A DNA stretch of 64,000 nt from Paramicrobacterium chengjingii (GTDB lineage: Bacteria > Actinomycetota > Actinomycetes > Actinomycetales > Microbacteriaceae): contig NZ_CP061169.1 in the NCBI RefSeq assembly GCF_011751765.2, positions 1,798,001-1,862,000 on the forward strand, given 5' to 3'. Below are positions 20,548 to 31,486 of the stretch, one piece after another (position 1 is the stretch's first letter; every line of letters starts with the position of its first letter). The notes under the pieces were generated by a model. It saw nothing but the letters and a program-made list of their open reading frames with translations, did no database searches and was not told where the DNA came from. The translations under genes were made by a program, and so were the position numbers.

Positions 20548-21573
20548 TTATCTCTGACCGCGCGACGCGATCACCCCGATCAGTCTTTCGACCGCAAAAA
20601 CCGGGTCGCGCTCTGCACCTTTGACCGCAGCGTCGGCTTCCGCCAAGGCCGTGATTGCACTGCCGAGCCCCTCATCCGTCCAGCCGCGAGCGTCACGACG
20701 GGCGCGATCGACCTGCCACGGCGCCATGCCCAAGGTTCCGGCAAGCTGACCGGAGCTCCCGTGAGCGTTCGCCACTTTCGCCATCGCGCGCACCTTCATT
20801 GCGAAGGCAGCAACGATCGGAACGGGGTCGGCTCCAGAGTCGAGAGCGTGTCTCAGGCTGAGAAGGGCCTCCGCTGTTCGGCCAGCGAGTGCGATGTCCG
20901 CGACCGCGAATGCCGTTGTCTCAACGCGCCCTCCGTAGTACCTGTCTACAACGCCCTCGGTGATCTGATCTGACGCATCGGCGATGAGCTGCTGGCAGGC
21001 ACCTGCGAGCTCGGCCACGTCATCGGCGAATGCCGAGACGACCTGGCGAAGAGCACCGGGGGTGATTTGCTTGCGGGCACGCGCGAACTCTGACTTCGCG
21101 AAGTCATATTTCTCGGCATCCTTCTTGAGGTCGTTGCAGACGATTTCGATCGCGGTTCCGGATGCCCCTCTGATTGTTTCGAGCAGCTTCTTGCCCCGGA
21201 CTCCGCCCCCGTGCCGCACGACCAGGTAGGCGCTCTCGGCTGGCGACGCAACGTACTCGATCGCTTCAGCGAGAAATGCGTCTGTGCATTTTTCAGCTTC
21301 ACTGACTCGGATGAGTCTCGGCTCGGCAAACAGCGACGGACTGGCGAGGGTGAGCAACTCACCAGGCTGGTAAGCCGCCGCCTCGATGTCGCTGATCTCG
21401 AGACTCGGGTCTTCCGCTCGCAAGTATTCTCGAAGGCCCTTGATTGCTCGATCGGCGAAAAGATCTTGTGGCCCAGACACGAGCACGATCGGCGCAGGGC
21501 GCACCTCGTGCCATGAAAGCTGCGGAATCGCCACCGAACTTTTTGCTGCCGAACCACGTCGTGTCGCTGCCAC
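20548..21573 (-). CDS. holA: DNA polymerase III subunit delta
   Basis: Clamp-loader delta subunit that opens the beta sliding clamp; 341 residues. The sequence matches the HolA pattern: VLVSGPQDLFADRAI near the N-terminus, a degenerate non-Walker ATPase region, and a helical C-terminal collar domain containing ALRHALDSGADPVPIVAAF. GTG start with GAAGG 6 nt upstream. It follows comEC on the same strand, as in many Gram-positive bacteria. Confidence 0.92.
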   Translation of the reverse strand: MAATRRGSAAKSSVAIPQLSWHEVRPAPIVLVSGPQDLFADRAIKGLREYLRAEDPSLEISDIEAAAYQPGELLTLASPSLFAEPRLIRVSEAEKCTDAFLAEAIEYVASPAESAYLVVRHGGGVRGKKLLETIRGASGTAIEIVCNDLKKDAEKYDFAKSEFARARKQITPGALRQVVSAFADDVAELAGACQQLIADASDQITEGVVDRYYGGRVETTAFAVADIALAGRTAEALLSLRHALDSGADPVPIVAAFAMKVRAMAKVANAHGSSGQLAGTLGMAPWQVDRARRDARGWTDEGLGSAITALAEADAAVKGAERDPVFAVERLIGVIASRGQR

Positions 21574-21602
21574 GTGTTCCCTTCATCGTCGTGCCACTCA
21601 GC

Positions 21603-23891
21603 TTATCCGCCCGCACCGTCAGGAACGCTCTTCTGAGACCAGACCGAGTAGGCGGGGGCACCGGGAGAGATCAGGATCATGCCGCGAAGGTCAGTGCGCA
21701 GCACAGTGCTGCCTGCTGTCCGCAGTTCGTCGATTGTCTCGTCGTTCGGGTGCCCGTACGTGTTGTCCGCCCCGACCGAGATGATGGCGAGTGAGGCCTC
21801 GAGCCGTTCGTATAGCGCTGCAGACTGATCGGGGCTCCCATGGTGGGCGACTTTGACAATATCTGTGTCTGTATGTGCGCTCATGCGGCTGAGCAATGCT
21901 GCCTGCTCTGTTTCACCCAGATCGCCGAGAAGCACGATGCGTGTGTCGCTTATCGTGACGGAAAGCACGATGCTCCCCGCATTGCCCGTCAGTTCGCGAG
22001 ATTCGGGCCAGATCACCGTAAAGTCAATGGTTCCGACGGTGCCATGCTCGCCCCTCGTCACCACGTCGACAGGTATTCCCGCGCTCTCGAGCACACGTGT
22101 TGTTCGCTCACCGGCCTCGTCATGCACAGCTTGCACAAACACCCGATCGGTGCGCGACACCACACCGGCCACTCCACCGGCGTGGTCAGCATCGTAGTGA
22201 GTGAGCACAAGCAGATCGATCGTTTTGATGTCGAGATCATCAAGGCACGTGCTGACGAGTGCGGGGTCTGGTCCGGTGTCGACCATGATTACGCCACCAC
22301 CCGCACGAAGTACGAGGGCATCTCCTTGTCCGATGTCGCACGCGGCGACAATCCAGTCCTGGGGGCGACTCAGGGCTTGTGAGAGCGAGGGAGTTGCAAC
22401 GGTGCCCCCGTAGACACCAATGCAGATGCAGAGACCGCCGACGAGAGCCTTGCCCGACCAATGGGATCGCCATCTGGGAAGCATCGCGAGCGTGCACGCA
22501 AGCGCCGTCGCCGCGGCGAGCACGACAGCACCAAAGGGCCCGGGAATCCATGGCATCTGGGCGATCGGCAGACTCGACGTGACTGTTGCAACGCCAGCGA
22601 TCCACGCAGACGGCAGGTAGGCGATCCAGGCGAGCAGCATCGCTACCGCGGGCAGCGCCGGTGTGGCTAGGCAGGCGATGAGCCCGACGACGGTGCCAAT
22701 CGGGGCTGCCGGCGCCGCGAGAATATTTGCGGCGACCCCATACACGCTGATTGTGCTGGACAGAAGAATCAATATGGGCTGGCACGCGAGCTGAGCAGCG
22801 AGCGGAACGGCGATGACCATGGCGAGCCCCCGCGGCAGCACACGCCCGAGCACTGCGGCAAGAGGTCGCGTGAGAAGCAGAAGGCCAGCGGTAGCAAGCA
22901 CGCTCAGTGCAAAGCCTGCGTCGTAGGCATACCACGGGTCAACACAGAGCATGAGTATGACGCTGCCCGCGAGCACGGGCACTCCCCCAGAGGGACGACC
23001 GGTGAGATGCACCAGCAACGCGAGCGATGCCATAACCGACGCACGAACGACACTGGACTGAGGTGTGACGAGAATGACGAATGCAAGGAGGACAACGAGC
23101 GCGGCAATGACTCGCAGAACGCGTCCGGCACCCATCCTCCCGAGCAGCAGAATCGCGAACGCAACAACAATTGCACAGTTTGCTCCTGATACCGCAGTGA
23201 GGTGGCTGAGAGAGGATGCCTTCATAGCTGCGTCGAGCTCGAGGCTCACGGTGCTCGTGTCACCGACAGCCAGCCCAGGCAGCAGATGTCCGCCGTCGCC
23301 AGGAAGATCAGAGCAGAGGTCGACAAAACCACGCCGCATGCTGTCTGCCCACGCCAGGTACCAGGGTGGCGGTGACGTGACCGTCACAGGCTCATCAGCG
23401 AAGAAGAGCGCCGAGGAAGCATCCGACGGTTCAGTGAGAAGCACGCGGCCCGTCGCTTCAACCGTGCTGCCAATAGCGACCGCGTCCCTCTTCGTCTGGC
23501 CGAAGAGCGTGGCGGGGACCCGAAGTGCCCCGCCATCCAGCGTTATGAGCGTCGCCTCGACCCTGATCTGCCCTGGCCCCCTGTCTGTCGCATTCGCCAG
23601 CCCGTCGATCCTCGCCACAATCTCGACACTGCGGTCGGCGGATGCCGCTTCGATGAGGTGATCGGGGCGGCGCTGATCCGCGGAGATCGACGCGCTGAAA
23701 CTGACAAATGCCGCAACCCCGAGGGAGATCGCGAGAAGCGCGGTGAATCCCCCTTGTCCGCTGAAAACGCACCAGACCGTCAACGCCCCCGCGACGATAA
23801 TGCAGATGAGCCACACGACAAACGAGGTCTGCAGACCCACAGCGACAAGTGCTGCGAGCCACGCGCCAACGGCGGGAACGAGCATCCTCAT
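21603..23891 (-). CDS. comEC: ComEC/Rec2-family DNA uptake channel
   Basis: Membrane protein of 762 residues expected to translocate single-stranded DNA in natural transformation. Order: an N-terminal OB-like extracellular domain (about 75-190), a competence domain with some ten membrane segments (200-510) containing HLTAVSGANCAI, and a C-terminal metallo-beta-lactamase domain with THYDADHAGGV and VAHHGSPDQS. All expected parts are present, so it is not a remnant. comEA lies directly upstream and holA downstream. Confidence 0.93.
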   Translation of the reverse strand: MRMLVPAVGAWLAALVAVGLQTSFVVWLICIIVAGALTVWCVFSGQGGFTALLAISLGVAAFVSFSASISADQRRPDHLIEAASADRSVEIVARIDGLANATDRGPGQIRVEATLITLDGGALRVPATLFGQTKRDAVAIGSTVEATGRVLLTEPSDASSALFFADEPVTVTSPPPWYLAWADSMRRGFVDLCSDLPGDGGHLLPGLAVGDTSTVSLELDAAMKASSLSHLTAVSGANCAIVVAFAILLLGRMGAGRVLRVIAALVVLLAFVILVTPQSSVVRASVMASLALLVHLTGRPSGGVPVLAGSVILMLCVDPWYAYDAGFALSVLATAGLLLLTRPLAAVLGRVLPRGLAMVIAVPLAAQLACQPILILLSSTISVYGVAANILAAPAAPIGTVVGLIACLATPALPAVAMLLAWIAYLPSAWIAGVATVTSSLPIAQMPWIPGPFGAVVLAAATALACTLAMLPRWRSHWSGKALVGGLCICIGVYGGTVATPSLSQALSRPQDWIVAACDIGQGDALVLRAGGGVIMVDTGPDPALVSTCLDDLDIKTIDLLVLTHYDADHAGGVAGVVSRTDRVFVQAVHDEAGERTTRVLESAGIPVDVVTRGEHGTVGTIDFTVIWPESRELTGNAGSIVLSVTISDTRIVLLGDLGETEQAALLSRMSAHTDTDIVKVAHHGSPDQSAALYERLEASLAIISVGADNTYGHPNDETIDELRTAGSTVLRTDLRGMILISPGAPAYSVWSQKSVPDGAGG

Positions 23892-23892
23892 G

Positions 23893-24486
23893 CTAGATCG
23901 TCACGAGATCCTTGATCATGGCGAATGTCTTTTCCCCAATGCCCGACACGTTGCGTAAGTCGTCGACAGAGCGGAATCCGCCGTTGTCGTCACGCCACGC
24001 GATAATTTGCGCGGCAAGCGATGGGCCGATCTGAGGAAGCTCTTCAAGCTGCTCAGCACTCGCCGTATTGATATTCACCCGACCCTGTTCATCGGTGCCC
24101 TCCTGCTGTGTGCCCTCACCGACCTCCGGCACGCGTACCTGCTCGCCGTCAGTGACGAAGCGAGCGAGGTTGATTGCTGCGTCATCCGCGGCGTCCGTGA
24201 GGCCACCGGCCGCCGCGACGGCATCCATCACCCGGGCACCTTCGCTCAACTGATAGAGCCCCGGCGACTGCACCGCGCCAAGGACGTGCACGTAGATGAC
24301 TGACGGGATGCTCGTGGAGGATGTGTTGTGCGGCGCGACAGCCGACACGTGGTTGCCCTCCTGCACCAGAGCAACGACAACGGCAGCTGCGAGCCCGGCG
24401 AGCATGAGCAGTACTGCGACCCCGGCCCCGAGGCGCAGCCGCTTCGGACGTCGAGCGCGTCGCGACAATTCGGCCCGCTCGTGCAT
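23893..24486 (-). CDS. comEA: ComEA-family DNA-binding protein
   Basis: 197 residues: a basic N-terminus, one membrane segment (about 19-41), an SLBB domain (about 62-120, VYVHVLGAVQSPGLYQLSEG), and a C-terminal pair of helix-hairpin-helix motifs (about 137-197, VNINTASAEQLEELPQIGPSLA then VSGIGEKTFA). This is the standard ComEA layout for DNA binding outside the membrane and delivery to ComEC. A TAGCCT box at -12 to -7 from the ATG with no Shine-Dalgarno predicts a leaderless comEA-comEC mRNA. Confidence 0.92.
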   Translation of the reverse strand: MHERAELSRRARRPKRLRLGAGVAVLLMLAGLAAAVVVALVQEGNHVSAVAPHNTSSTSIPSVIYVHVLGAVQSPGLYQLSEGARVMDAVAAAGGLTDAADDAAINLARFVTDGEQVRVPEVGEGTQQEGTDEQGRVNINTASAEQLEELPQIGPSLAAQIIAWRDDNGGFRSVDDLRNVSGIGEKTFAMIKDLVTI

Positions 24487-24492
24487 GCAGCA

Positions 24493-24498
24493 AGGCTA
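24493..24498 (-). promoter_or_regulatory. -10 box of comEA (leaderless)
   Basis: TAGCCT on the minus strand at -12 to -7 relative to the comEA ATG; nothing resembling a ribosome-binding site follows it. Confidence 0.55.
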
Positions 24499-24581
24499 GA
24501 ACCACCGTCGGCTCAGCGTTTGGCGCTCAACACCTTCTGTGCGCAGAACACCTGCAGCGAAGTCCTGTGGACGACGTTTCG

Positions 24582-27092
24582 CTACTTTGCCGTGGCGATG
24601 CTCACAATCTTCGGTGCCCGCACGATGACATTTCGAATCTCTGTGTCGCCGATGGCGCGAATAACGTTCGCGTCGGCACGTGCACGGGCCTCGAGTTCAT
24701 CGGGCTCAATGGACGGTGCAACCTGCAGACGTCCGCGCACCTTGCCGTTCACCTGCACAACCGCTGTCACTTCGTCTTCGACAAGCAGCGCTGGCTCTGC
24801 TGAACGCCACTGAACGTGCGCGACCGTCGGCTGATGGCCCAGGTTCGCCCACATGTCTTCGGCCGCGTAGGGGGCAAAGACATTGAGGGCGATGGCAATG
24901 GTCTCGGCCGCTTCACGTACAGCGGGATCAGCCGCACCTGCTCCGGAATCGATCGTTTTGCGTGTGACGTTGACGAGCTCCATGAGACGTGCGATCGCAA
25001 CGTTGAATTTATACGACTCGATGAGTTCGGGAGCATCTGCAAGAAAACGATGCACGGAACGGCGCAGAGTCACGTCACCGGTGCTGAGCTCGACGCCGGG
25101 TTCGCTCGCGACATCATGAGCGATGCGCCAGGCGCGCGCGAGAAACTTTGTCGAGCCGGCCGGGGACACGTCGGCCCAGTCGATATCGTCTTCGGGAGGA
25201 CCGGCGAATGCCAGTGTGACGCGAAGGGCATCCGCGCCGTAATCGCGCAGCTGGTCGGCGAACTCAACGAGGTTTCCAATGCTCTTGCTCATCTTGTGCC
25301 CGTCCATGAGCACCATGCCCTGATTCATGAGCGCCTTGAACGGCTCGTGGAAATCGAGGTAGCCGTAGTCGTGCAGAACCTTGGTCATGAAACGTGAGTA
25401 GAGCAAGTGCAGAATCGCGTGCTCCACACCGCCGACATACTGATCGACGGGAGCCCACTTCTTCGCCTCAGCGATGTCAAACGCGACCTCGTCTGAATTC
25501 GGCGAGAGATAACGCAGAAAATACCAGGAGCTGTCGACGAACGTATCCATCGTGTCGGAGTCGCGGCGTGCGCTGCCGCCGCACGACGGACAGTCGACAG
25601 ATGCCCACTCGTCTGCTCCACCCAGTGGACTGGTTCCCTTCGGACGCAGATCGAGCCCTGCGGCGGGAGGCAGCGTGACCGGGAGGTCGGCCTCGGGAAC
25701 GGGAACTTCTCCGCACTTGTCGCAGTGGATGATGGGGATGGGGGTTCCCCAGTATCGCTGGCGCGAGATGAGCCAATCGCGTAGGCGATAGTTCTTCGCG
25801 TTCTTCCCAGCGCCGCATTCCGCGAGGCGTGCCGTGACCGCCTCGAGCGCCTCGGCCTTTGTGAGACCGTCGAACTCGCCTGAATTGACGAGCTGGCCCT
25901 CGCCCGACTCGGCGATACCCGTTGCAGACGGATCCTTCTCGGCATCCGGCTCGCCACCCGGCGCCACAACAACGCGAACGGGAAGGTCGAACGCGAGCGC
26001 GAAGTCGAGGTCGCGCTGATCGTGCGCTGGTACGCCCATCACCGCGCCGTGCCCGTAATCGGCGAGAACGTAGTCTGCGGCCCAGATGGGAATGAGGTCG
26101 TCTGTCAGAGGATGCTTCGCATATCGTTCGAGGAATACCCCGCTCTTCTCGCGTTCGGTCGACTGCCGGTCGATGTCGCTCTCGGTCTTCGTCTTTTCGA
26201 GATATGCGTTGAACTCTGCCTGCACCTCGGTGCTGCTACCGGCGGCGAGCTCGGTGGCGAGCACCGAGTCCGGAGCGACGGCCATGTAGGTCACGCCGAA
26301 GAGCGTGTCCGGACGTGTGGTGTACACCGTGATGGGATCTGCGCGCCCCTCGATGGCGAAATCAACGTCAGCTCCGCTGGAGCGCCCGACCCAGTTGCGC
26401 TGCATCGACAGTACTTTTGAGGGCCATGTGGCCTCCAGCTCGGAAAGGTCGTCGACGAGGCGATCGGCATAATCCGTAATGCGAAAGTACCACTGGGTGA
26501 GATTTCGCTTGGTGACCTGAGCTCCGCACCTCTCGCATTTACCGTCGATAACCTGCTCATTGGCGAGAACCGTCTGGTCGTTGGGGCACCAGTTGACAGG
26601 GCTCGCCTTGCGGTAGGCCAGGCCCTTCTCGTACAACTTCAGAAACAGCCATTGATTCCAGCGGTAATACTCGGGGTCCGATGTGTGTATTTCACGAGAC
26701 CAGTCAAACGAGGGCGCGTAGACGCGAAAACTCGCCTTCTGCTGCTCGATGTTGCTGTAAGTCCAGTCGCGAGGGTCGGCCCCGCGCTTAATCGCCGCAT
26801 TCTCCGCGGGCAGCCCAAAGGAATCCCAGCCGACGGGATGCAGAACGCTGTGCCCTCTCTGCCACCAATAGCGCGCCAGCACGTCGCACAGGCCGAATGC
26901 CTCCGCGTGTCCCATGTGCAAGTCGCCTGAGGGGTACGAGAACATGTCGAGCACGTACTTGCGCGGGCGGTCGTCAGCAACATCAGCCGTTGAGAAGGGC
27001 TGCAACTCGTCCCAGACCGGAAGCCACTTCTCCTGGATCGCGGCAAAATCATACTTCTCGGCTGTGTCGTGCGTTGTCTGCTCGTGGGGCAC
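24582..27092 (-). CDS. leuS: leucine--tRNA ligase
   Basis: Class I aminoacyl-tRNA synthetase charging tRNA-Leu, 836 residues. Seen: H59-M-G-H62 as the HIGH motif in [15 protein letters not shown], the editing (CP1) domain, [12 protein letters not shown], and KMSKS in [11 protein letters not shown] (about residue 610). GTG start at 27092. No T-box or leader peptide is apparent upstream, in contrast to ileS and leuA. It lies 72 nt after cydC on the same strand and has its own candidate -10 box. Confidence 0.97.
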   Translation of the reverse strand: MPHEQTTHDTAEKYDFAAIQEKWLPVWDELQPFSTADVADDRPRKYVLDMFSYPSGDLHMGHAEAFGLCDVLARYWWQRGHSVLHPVGWDSFGLPAENAAIKRGADPRDWTYSNIEQQKASFRVYAPSFDWSREIHTSDPEYYRWNQWLFLKLYEKGLAYRKASPVNWCPNDQTVLANEQVIDGKCERCGAQVTKRNLTQWYFRITDYADRLVDDLSELEATWPSKVLSMQRNWVGRSSGADVDFAIEGRADPITVYTTRPDTLFGVTYMAVAPDSVLATELAAGSSTEVQAEFNAYLEKTKTESDIDRQSTEREKSGVFLERYAKHPLTDDLIPIWAADYVLADYGHGAVMGVPAHDQRDLDFALAFDLPVRVVVAPGGEPDAEKDPSATGIAESGEGQLVNSGEFDGLTKAEALEAVTARLAECGAGKNAKNYRLRDWLISRQRYWGTPIPIIHCDKCGEVPVPEADLPVTLPPAAGLDLRPKGTSPLGGADEWASVDCPSCGGSARRDSDTMDTFVDSSWYFLRYLSPNSDEVAFDIAEAKKWAPVDQYVGGVEHAILHLLYSRFMTKVLHDYGYLDFHEPFKALMNQGMVLMDGHKMSKSIGNLVEFADQLRDYGADALRVTLAFAGPPEDDIDWADVSPAGSTKFLARAWRIAHDVASEPGVELSTGDVTLRRSVHRFLADAPELIESYKFNVAIARLMELVNVTRKTIDSGAGAADPAVREAAETIAIALNVFAPYAAEDMWANLGHQPTVAHVQWRSAEPALLVEDEVTAVVQVNGKVRGRLQVAPSIEPDELEARARADANVIRAIGDTEIRNVIVRAPKIVSIATAK

Positions 27093-27155
27093 GTGACTCT
27101 CAATCTCCGTCTGCTGGACGACCAGGCCTCGTCGGCGCGAATGGTCCGGTTTCCA

Positions 27156-27161
27156 AGGATA
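27156..27161 (-). promoter_or_regulatory. candidate -10 box of leuS
   Basis: TATCCT on the minus strand, the same hexamer as at blaI and the leuA leader, just before the end of cydC. It predicts a leader of about 57 nt for leuS. No clear -35. Confidence 0.35.
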
Positions 27162-27164
27162 CCG

Positions 27165-28841
27165 CTAGACGAGACGGCCCTCCCTCATGCTGAACCTCTG
27201 GTCAACAAGGTCATCAGGCACGTCACCGTGTGTGATCACGATGATGCTTCGCCCGCTCGCGCGAGATGCCTCAACCATGTCGCGAAGAAGCGGCTCGGCA
27301 CGCTGCGGATCGACATTGGCTGTGGGCTCGTCGAGCACCAGAATCGGAAAGTCTCTCAGAAGCGCCCGCGCAAGGGACAGCCGTTGAGCCTGCCCTCCAG
27401 ATACGAGCGTTCCGCGCTCGCCGACGCGCGCGTCGAGCCCGCCGCGCGATGCGACCCACGATCCGAGCCCTACCTGATCGAGCACGGCGAGCAATCGCTC
27501 GTCAGTCGCGGTGTCGTCGGCGAAAAGAAGGTTCTGCCTGATGCTCTCGTCGAAAAGGTACGGATGCTGTTCACAGAGCCCGACGAGTGAATGAACGTCC
27601 GCAATATCGCGCGCTTCCGTACCTCCGATACGGTAGCTGCCCTGATACTCAAGAAACCGAACGAGAACGTTGGCGAGCGTGGTCTTGCCTGCTCCGCTGC
27701 CGCCGGCAATAATGACGGCCTCCCCCGGGCGGACATCAAGGTTTACGTTCTTCACCGTTGCCGCGGCCGCACCGGGCCATGCTGCGGCGACGTTCTGCAG
27801 AGTCAGACGTGTGCCATCGCGAGGCGCCGATCGCGTCTCAGCAGGGTTCTCCGCTGGAATTTCGGACGGAAGGTGATCGGGAACAAGGGATGCGAGCCGG
27901 TCGGCACTTGACCGCACCGCTCGCCAGTGGCTGAGTGCAACGGGCACAGTCCCAACGACTTCAAAAATGGCGAGCGGCACAAGCGCGACAACAGCGAATG
28001 TTGGCCCGCCCGCGCCTTCAGAGCTCACGATCGGTGCACTGACGACGATGGCGCCCGCGACGGCCAGGCCCGCGCATAGAGCAACCAGCGCGGCGCTGAG
28101 TCCGAATCCGCGTGACCGACGCAGTGCCGTGCGCGTCAGGTCAGCATCTGCCACGGCGATGCGTTCTCGAGCAGCGGGTTCGGCTCCGAAGTGTGACAGC
28201 ACGGCGAAGCCCTGCACGTAATCAATGAGCGAAGCGGTGAGAGCTGCGCGTTTCGGTGCAAGTGCGAGCTCGGCTGCCCCCGCAAGCGACGTCGTTGTCC
28301 ATGCTCCTCCGGCACAGCACAGTACAAGCAGGCAGGTCAGCACAACGGCTGCCGCGGGCGAGAGCAGAGCCGTACCCGCGATTGTGATTACGCAGACCGT
28401 CATAGCGACAACGATGGGCTGAACCACACGCAGCGAGAGGTTTTGCATTTCATCGATGTCGGACACTATCGCGTTCAACAGCGACCCTCGAGAACGATGC
28501 GCGAGGCCGGCCGGTGCGCGAGGGATCAGCCTGGTGAGCAGGTCGGTTCGCAACGTTGCGAGCTGTCGGAACACAGCGTCGTGGCTGTAGAGACGTTCGA
28601 GATATCGAAACACGGCCCGTGCGAGTGCAAAGGCGCGAACGCCGACAGTGGCGATCGTGAGAAAGAGCACGGGCGGCTGTTCGGCCGCGCGCGCGATGAG
28701 CCAAGCGCTTGTCGCGAGCAGAGCCACAGCGCCGAGTCCCGTGGCAATTCCCGACAGCATCCCGGGCAGAGCCTGTCTGAAACTCGGGAGTGCAGTGCGC
28801 AGGATGCGGGTACGATCCCGCCCTTCGGTTGATGTGCTCAT
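27165..28841 (-). CDS. cydC: thiol/heme ABC exporter subunit CydC
   Basis: Fused membrane-ATPase half transporter of 558 residues. Six membrane segments (about 20-310) precede the ATPase domain with Walker A GGSGAGKTT, signature VSGGQAQRLSLARAL, and Walker B ILVLDEPTANVD. With CydD it forms the heterodimer needed for assembly of cytochrome bd; the E. coli pair exports cysteine/glutathione, but actinobacteria use mycothiol, so the substrate here is open. ATG overlaps the cydD stop (ATGA). Confidence 0.94.
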   Translation of the reverse strand: MSTSTEGRDRTRILRTALPSFRQALPGMLSGIATGLGAVALLATSAWLIARAAEQPPVLFLTIATVGVRAFALARAVFRYLERLYSHDAVFRQLATLRTDLLTRLIPRAPAGLAHRSRGSLLNAIVSDIDEMQNLSLRVVQPIVVAMTVCVITIAGTALLSPAAAVVLTCLLVLCCAGGAWTTTSLAGAAELALAPKRAALTASLIDYVQGFAVLSHFGAEPAARERIAVADADLTRTALRRSRGFGLSAALVALCAGLAVAGAIVVSAPIVSSEGAGGPTFAVVALVPLAIFEVVGTVPVALSHWRAVRSSADRLASLVPDHLPSEIPAENPAETRSAPRDGTRLTLQNVAAAWPGAAAATVKNVNLDVRPGEAVIIAGGSGAGKTTLANVLVRFLEYQGSYRIGGTEARDIADVHSLVGLCEQHPYLFDESIRQNLLFADDTATDERLLAVLDQVGLGSWVASRGGLDARVGERGTLVSGGQAQRLSLARALLRDFPILVLDEPTANVDPQRAEPLLRDMVEASRASGRSIIVITHGDVPDDLVDQRFSMREGRLV

Positions 28842-30472
28842 GCAATCACCTCACGTTCGACATCGATCGACACATGTTCGTCTGACCAATCGAGCAGTCC
28901 GCGCTTGTGTGTGACGACGATTACGCATATGCCGCTCGCGGCGAGCCCTCGAATCCCGCGGGCAATGATCTGCTCTGTGCGCCGATCGACCGCCGACGTA
29001 GGTTCGTCGAGCGCGATGATGCTCGCCGAGTTCGCCAACGCGCGGTAGTAACAGCGGGCAAGACCAACACGCTGTGCCTGCCCTCCCGAGAGGCCGACCC
29101 CGGCAGCACTGATGGGAGCGTCCAACTCAAGTTCACCAGCGCCCGCCAGCTGAAGCGCCCGCTCCGTGCGGGGCAGATCGGGGGAAGCATCCCCAAGCGT
29201 TACGTTGCTCAGTACCGTTCCCGATTGCAGGCCCGGGTGCTGGGGCGACCAGGAAAGCCACGGTCGCCCATCTGCGGGCGCGTCGTTGACGTCGACTCCG
29301 CCGACGGAAACAGTTCCCGTGAACGGAATGAATCCCGCAATTACACCAAGAAGCGTCGACTTTCCGGCGCCGCTGGCACCTGTCACCGCGGTGACGCTCC
29401 CCCGGCGAAAGCGCAGCCACACATCATCAAGCACAGTGGTGTCACCGCGCACGACAGTGACGCCGCTCAACTCGAGGTCGCCCGAGCTGGCAGTGGGCGC
29501 CTCAGCATCCAGAGTCGCCTGTGCCGAATCGAGAATCTCGAACGCATCCTGCGCCGCTTCAACACCCTCGGCTGCGGCATGGAAATTTGCTCCGACTTGT
29601 CGGATAGGGAGGAAGACCTCCGGTGCAAGAAGCAGTACAAATAGACCAGTGAGCAGCGGCATGACGCCATCGACGAGACGAAAGCCAATGGAGACCGCGA
29701 GCAGGGCGACCGACAGGCTCGCCATGAGCTCGAGCACAAAACCAGAGAGGAATGACACCCGCAGCACAGACATCGTCGAACGCCGATATTCAGCCGTGAT
29801 GTGCCCCATGCGGGAGATCTGCCGCTTTTCGCGGCCGAAGATCTTGAGGGTCGACAGACCTCCGATGACGTCGATGAATGAACTGGACAGTCGGCTCAAG
29901 CCGTCCCATTGCCGACGCTGGACTGTGCGGGTGGCACGTCCGATCAGCACCATGAAAAGGGGCACGATCGGAAGCGTCACGATGAGAGTCACGCCAGAGA
30001 GCCAGTCGTGCCAGAAGACAGTCACGATGAGAAGCGGAACGGTAATGAGAGTTCGGATCAATTGGGGAAGGTAGCGTGCGAAATACGCGTCGAGCGCATC
30101 GAGACCGTGGCCGAGCATCGTCGTGAGCGCTGCAGAGTTTCTGTGAGCGAGCCAGTCGGCTCCGAGTCGAGGTATAGCGTCGAGAATGCCTCTGCGCAGT
30201 TCGCTTTTCGCTCGGGCTGCGCCGCGTGCTCCCGTGGCCTCGGTCGCCCACGCAAGCAGTGCGCGCATGATGACGAAGCCGACGATCGCTCCGACGGATG
30301 TCGCGATCTCCGAGGACGGGGCACCGTCAATCACACGGGTGATTGCACGAGTCACGTACCACGCGAAGCCGACGATCGCGATGGTGTCGGCGAGGGCGAC
30401 ACCCGCGCCGATCGTCAAGAAGCTCCGTGACGAGCGCGCGTAACGGAGCAGGCGGGCGTCAAGCGGGCGCAT
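28838..30472 (-). CDS. cydD: thiol/heme ABC exporter subunit CydD
   Basis: Partner half transporter, 544 residues, with membrane domain then ATPase: Walker A GASGAGKSTLLG, signature LSGGQAQRVGLAR, Walker B IIALDEPTSAVD. I choose ATG 30472 because AGGAGG lies 9 nt upstream; ATG 30478 is only 3 nt from it. The gene overlaps the cydB stop by 14 nt and is followed by cydC with an ATGA overlap, completing a tightly coupled cydABDC operon. Confidence 0.94.
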   Translation of the reverse strand: MRPLDARLLRYARSSRSFLTIGAGVALADTIAIVGFAWYVTRAITRVIDGAPSSEIATSVGAIVGFVIMRALLAWATEATGARGAARAKSELRRGILDAIPRLGADWLAHRNSAALTTMLGHGLDALDAYFARYLPQLIRTLITVPLLIVTVFWHDWLSGVTLIVTLPIVPLFMVLIGRATRTVQRRQWDGLSRLSSSFIDVIGGLSTLKIFGREKRQISRMGHITAEYRRSTMSVLRVSFLSGFVLELMASLSVALLAVSIGFRLVDGVMPLLTGLFVLLLAPEVFLPIRQVGANFHAAAEGVEAAQDAFEILDSAQATLDAEAPTASSGDLELSGVTVVRGDTTVLDDVWLRFRRGSVTAVTGASGAGKSTLLGVIAGFIPFTGTVSVGGVDVNDAPADGRPWLSWSPQHPGLQSGTVLSNVTLGDASPDLPRTERALQLAGAGELELDAPISAAGVGLSGGQAQRVGLARCYYRALANSASIIALDEPTSAVDRRTEQIIARGIRGLAASGICVIVVTHKRGLLDWSDEHVSIDVEREVIA

Positions 30473-31478
30473 GAGCATCCGCCTCCTCAGGAATGTGAGC
30501 ACGGGAAATGCGCTTGCGAAATACCCAGTAGGTCCAGCCCTGGTAAATCAGTATCAACGGAACCGCGAGGAGCGCGATCCAGCTCATCACTTCGAGCGTG
30601 TACGCCGATGAGGATGCATTTTCGATGGTGAGACTGTTCGATGGATTGTTGATCGCGGGCATCACCGCCGGGAACAACGCTGAAAAAAGCGTGAGAACAA
30701 CGGCGGCGATCGTCGCTGCCATACTCGCGAAGGCGACCCCTTCCCGGTTCAGCACGTTAGCAACGAGTGCGCAGACGAGCAGGGTAGCCGCTGCAAGAGC
30801 CAGGACGATCACCACCGGTGTGCGGTGATCAACGACGGTCCACGTGAGAAAAGCAACGGCGATGACGGCAGTGATCAGTCCGGAGCGCGTTGCAAGGTAC
30901 CGCGCTCGACCACGGATGTCCCCTTCGGTTTTGAGAGCGACAAAGACAATGCCGTGCGTGAAGAACAACATCAGCGTTGTCAGGCCGCCAAGCAGCGCGT
31001 AGGGAGTGAGAAGGTCCAGGATGCTCCCGATGAAGTCATGATTGGCATTGAGCGGAACACCGCGCACGATGTTGGCGAATGCGACGCCCCACAGAAAGGC
31101 TGGAACGGCTGACCCGGCAATGATCATCGTGTCGAATCGACGCTTCCACGCCTTTTCCGGCCGTTGATGGCGATACTCGAACGAGACGCCCCGAAGGATC
31201 AGGGCGATGAGAATGAGCAGCAGCGGAAGGTAAAAGCCGCTGAACAGCGTGGCGTACCACTCGGGGAACGCGGCGAAGAGCATTGCACCGGCAACGATCA
31301 CCCAGGTCTCATTCAGATCCCAAACGGGTCCGATCGTGTTGATCAGCACCCGTCTGTCGGTGTCGTCCTTCCCCAAGAAGGGCAACGACATTCCGACGCC
31401 GAAATCGAATCCATCGAGAACAAAGTAGCCAATGAAGAATGCGGCGATGATCCAGAACCACACGAGCGTCAGATCCAT
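30459..31478 (-). CDS. cydB: cytochrome bd ubiquinol/menaquinol oxidase subunit II
   Basis: 339-residue polytopic membrane protein (about nine segments) that supports the heme-bearing CydA in the bd-type terminal oxidase. Family features: N-terminal LTLVWFWIIAAFFIGYFVLDGFDFGVGM, interrupted here only by description, plus RVLINTIGPVWDLNETW and the EWYATLFSGFY segment. The ATG lies 8 nt after the cydA stop region. Electrons would come from menaquinol in an actinobacterium (inference). Confidence 0.95.
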   Translation of the reverse strand: MDLTLVWFWIIAAFFIGYFVLDGFDFGVGMSLPFLGKDDTDRRVLINTIGPVWDLNETWVIVAGAMLFAAFPEWYATLFSGFYLPLLLILIALILRGVSFEYRHQRPEKAWKRRFDTMIIAGSAVPAFLWGVAFANIVRGVPLNANHDFIGSILDLLTPYALLGGLTTLMLFFTHGIVFVALKTEGDIRGRARYLATRSGLITAVIAVAFLTWTVVDHRTPVVIVLALAAATLLVCALVANVLNREGVAFASMAATIAAVVLTLFSALFPAVMPAINNPSNSLTIENASSSAYTLEVMSWIALLAVPLILIYQGWTYWVFRKRISRAHIPEEADAHAPA

Positions 31479-31486
31479 GGTCTCTC